A program made the position numbers and the translations under genes. The notes beneath the pieces were generated by a model. The model was not told where the DNA came from and made no database searches. It was given only the letters and a program-made list of their open reading frames with translations. Shown in pieces: positions 6,586 to 7,796 of a DNA stretch of 7,796 nt; the stretch's first letter is position 1, and each line of letters opens with the position of its first letter. The stretch is from Rhodospirillales bacterium. Lineage in GTDB: Bacteria > Pseudomonadota > Alphaproteobacteria > Rhodospirillales > Casp-alpha2. The stretch is from the NCBI GenBank assembly GCA_021775275.1, contig JAJFIE010000486.1:1-7796 (forward strand), read 5' to 3'.

Positions 6586-6834
6586 TTAGAGCGCCAACTT
6601 ATAAAACCGGGTATCTACGGCCATGCGCGGAAACGTCGGCGGCAGAGCTGAATCCGCGATTGCCTCAAATCCGTGTTTTTCGTAAAACCGATGGGCGGCG
6701 ACAAACTTTTCCGTTGCCCCGAGATAAAGCGCCGAAAGACCATGGGCGGAAGCATGTTCAAGCAACCTCCGGAATAACGCCGCAGCGACGCCACCTCTAT
6801 CCGCGGGGCGAAACGGACGAATATCGACGGGCAT
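6586..6834 (-). CDS. Shortened GNAT-family N-acetyltransferase, apparent internal deletion
   Basis: The 82-residue product looks like both ends of a GNAT acetyltransferase with the middle missing. Residues 1-13 (MPVDIRPFRPADR) resemble the first beta-strand of the family, but they run straight into GGVAAALFRRLLEHASAHGL (14-33), the helix after the acetyl-CoA pyrophosphate loop. The C-terminal half then continues normally: LYLGATEKF (37-45), AAHRFYEKHGF (47-57), LPPTFPRMAVDTRFYKLAL (64-82). Relatives I recall with this C-terminus are about 150-165 residues, so roughly 75-80 residues (strands 2-4 and most of the CoA loop) appear lost while the frame was kept. The usual RxxGxG/A loop is imperfect here (DRGGVA). 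The ATG follows the dnaJ stop by one base (TAA-T-ATG), so reinitiation is likely. It is probably an inactive remnant, although expression of a small protein cannot be excluded. Confidence 0.7.
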   Translation of the reverse strand: MPVDIRPFRPADRGGVAAALFRRLLEHASAHGLSALYLGATEKFVAAHRFYEKHGFEAIADSALPPTFPRMAVDTRFYKLAL

Positions 6835-6835
6835 A

Positions 6836-7796
6836 TTATTCCGTCAGGTCTTCCCAGAAATCTTTGACCTTGGTGAAAAACCCGGCGGATTCGGGGTTGT
6901 GGGTTTCGTCGTTTTTGCCTGCGGCTTCAAACTTCTTCAACAGCTCTTTTTGCTCGCCGGTCAGCTTTTGCGGCGTCTCGACAAAAACCTGCACGAACAT
7001 GTCACCCCGCGCTTTGGAGCGCAGGATGGCCATGCCCTTTTCCTTCAGGCGGAATTGATGCCCGGTGGTGGTGCCTTCCGGTACACTTACCCGGGCGCGC
7101 TTGCCATCCACGGTCGGCACCTCAATGGTGCCGCCAAGCGCCGCCTTGGTCATGGGGATGGGAACCCGGCAATGGATGTTGGCGCCGTCGCGTTGGAACA
7201 ACCGATGCGGCTTTATGGAAATGAAGATGTACAGATCACCCGCGGGTCCGCCCCGGATACCGGCCTCGCCTTCGTTTGATAAACGAATCCGGGTGCCATC
7301 CTCGACCCCTGGTGGAATAGTGACAGAGAGGGTTTTTTCCTTGTGAACCCGTCCTGCACCGCCACAGTTACGACACGGGTCCTTGATCACCTGGCCCTGA
7401 CCGCCACAAGCTGGGCATGTCCGCTCGACCGTGAAGAAGCCTGACTGGGCCCGCACCCGGCCATGTCCATGACAGGTTGTGCAGTCGACCGGAGCTTTCC
7501 CTTCCGCAGCGCCGGAGCCATGGCATGTATCGCAAGGCACCGATGTGGGGACGCGAATATCGGTCTTTTTGCCCTGATAGGCATCCTCCAGTTTGATCTC
7601 CATATTAAAGCGGAGATCAGCGCCCTGACTCACATTTGAAGATTGCCGCCCGCCGCCGCCGAACATCTCATCAAAGATATCAGCGAAACCGCCGCCACCG
7701 AAACCGCCGCCGCCAAAGCCACCGCCGCCCGCCCCCGGTCCGCCGTTTTCAAAAGCGGCGTGACCAAAACGGTCATAGGCGGCCCGTTTCTGATCG
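6836..7796 (-). CDS. dnaJ: Chaperone DnaJ, 5' end outside the window
   Basis: This is a type I Hsp40 co-chaperone that stimulates DnaK ATPase and presents unfolded substrates. The last 319 residues are visible; the frame is open to the right edge, so the ATG at 7666 is internal and not the start. The fragment begins with the end of the J domain ([19 protein letters not shown]), followed by a Gly/Phe region with three GGGGF units. Four CxxCxGxG zinc motifs follow: CDTCHGSG (visible residues 88-95), CTTCHGHG (105-112), CPACGGQG (127-134) and CRNCGGAG (141-148). The C-terminal substrate-binding and dimerisation domains are complete, ending KDFWEDLTE. By alignment with E. coli DnaJ about 59 N-terminal residues, including the HPD motif, lie beyond the window. 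dnaK would be expected just upstream. The stop is one base before the GNAT ATG. Confidence 0.97.
   Translation of the reverse strand, partial: DQKRAAYDRFGHAAFENGGPGAGGGGFGGGGFGGGGFADIFDEMFGGGGRQSSNVSQGADLRFNMEIKLEDAYQGKKTDIRVPTSVPCDTCHGSGAAEGKAPVDCTTCHGHGRVRAQSGFFTVERTCPACGGQGQVIKDPCRNCGGAGRVHKEKTLSVTIPPGVEDGTRIRLSNEGEAGIRGGPAGDLYIFISIKPHRLFQRDGANIHCRVPIPMTKAALGGTIEVPTVDGKRARVSVPEGTTTGHQFRLKEKGMAILRSKARGDMFVQVFVETPQKLTGEQKELLKKFEAAGKNDETHNPESAGFFTKVKDFWEDLTE
7685..7729 (-). repeat. dnaJ: GGGGF pentapeptide repeat in the DnaJ Gly/Phe region
   Basis: Three tandem GGGGF units (15 codons) encode the flexible Gly/Phe linker of DnaJ. At DNA level they are near-identical 15-base units of GGC/GGT codons ending in TTT or TTC. 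This is a coding low-complexity repeat typical of the family, potentially prone to slippage. Confidence 0.8.

Noticed and set aside
5869..6651. Plus-strand open frame of about 260 codons opposite dapB
   Set aside because: dapB on the minus strand is full length with all signature motifs. The antisense translation has no domain features and extends across the dapB start into the GNAT gene, so it is a shadow frame.
7685..7729. GGGGF repeat as an unusual tandem repeat or phase-variable tract
   Set aside because: Gly/Phe repeats are normal in DnaJ linkers. The units are 15 bases, so slippage would stay in frame.

Overview
This window reads as an ordinary chromosomal segment of a moderately GC-rich alphaproteobacterium, plausibly Rhodospirillales-like. 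The lineage call is inference, from the style of the proteins (a PfkB 'adenosine kinase', an EI24 membrane protein, a bactofilin) and from the dnaJ/dapB/nth gene order. No mobile element, tRNA, rRNA or CRISPR array is visible. Coding density is very high, and the longest gene-free stretch is about 190 bases.

The layout has three blocks. Left block, minus strand (positions 1-3064): a PfkB-family kinase (adenosine kinase type), then the translational GTPase TypA/BipA, then the first 36 codons of an AmpG-like muropeptide permease that leaves the window. Middle block, plus strand (3255-5053): an EI24/CysZ-like membrane protein, a bactofilin, and a small predicted lipoprotein whose GTG start overlaps the bactofilin stop by 4 bases. 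Right block, minus strand (5050-7796): dnaJ (5' end outside the window), a shortened GNAT acetyltransferase, dapB (lysine/diaminopimelate synthesis) and nth (endonuclease III).

The left and middle blocks diverge from the intergenic region 3065-3254. On the minus strand this carries a near-consensus sigma-70 promoter with a small palindrome in its spacer, and a strong GC-rich hairpin in the predicted kinase leader just before the ribosome binding site. The middle and right blocks converge, and the lipoprotein and nth stop codons overlap inside a perfect inverted repeat.

Most genes are housekeeping and look intact: TypA has all five G motifs, Nth its catalytic Lys/Asp pair and four cluster cysteines, DapB its dinucleotide loop and catalytic His/Lys, and DnaJ its four zinc-binding motifs. 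The points deserving a second look are the GNAT gene, which appears to have lost its middle by an in-frame deletion; the EI24-bactofilin-lipoprotein cluster, a possible uncharacterised envelope module; and the regulatory-looking kinase leader. I see no strong evidence of a wholly new system here.
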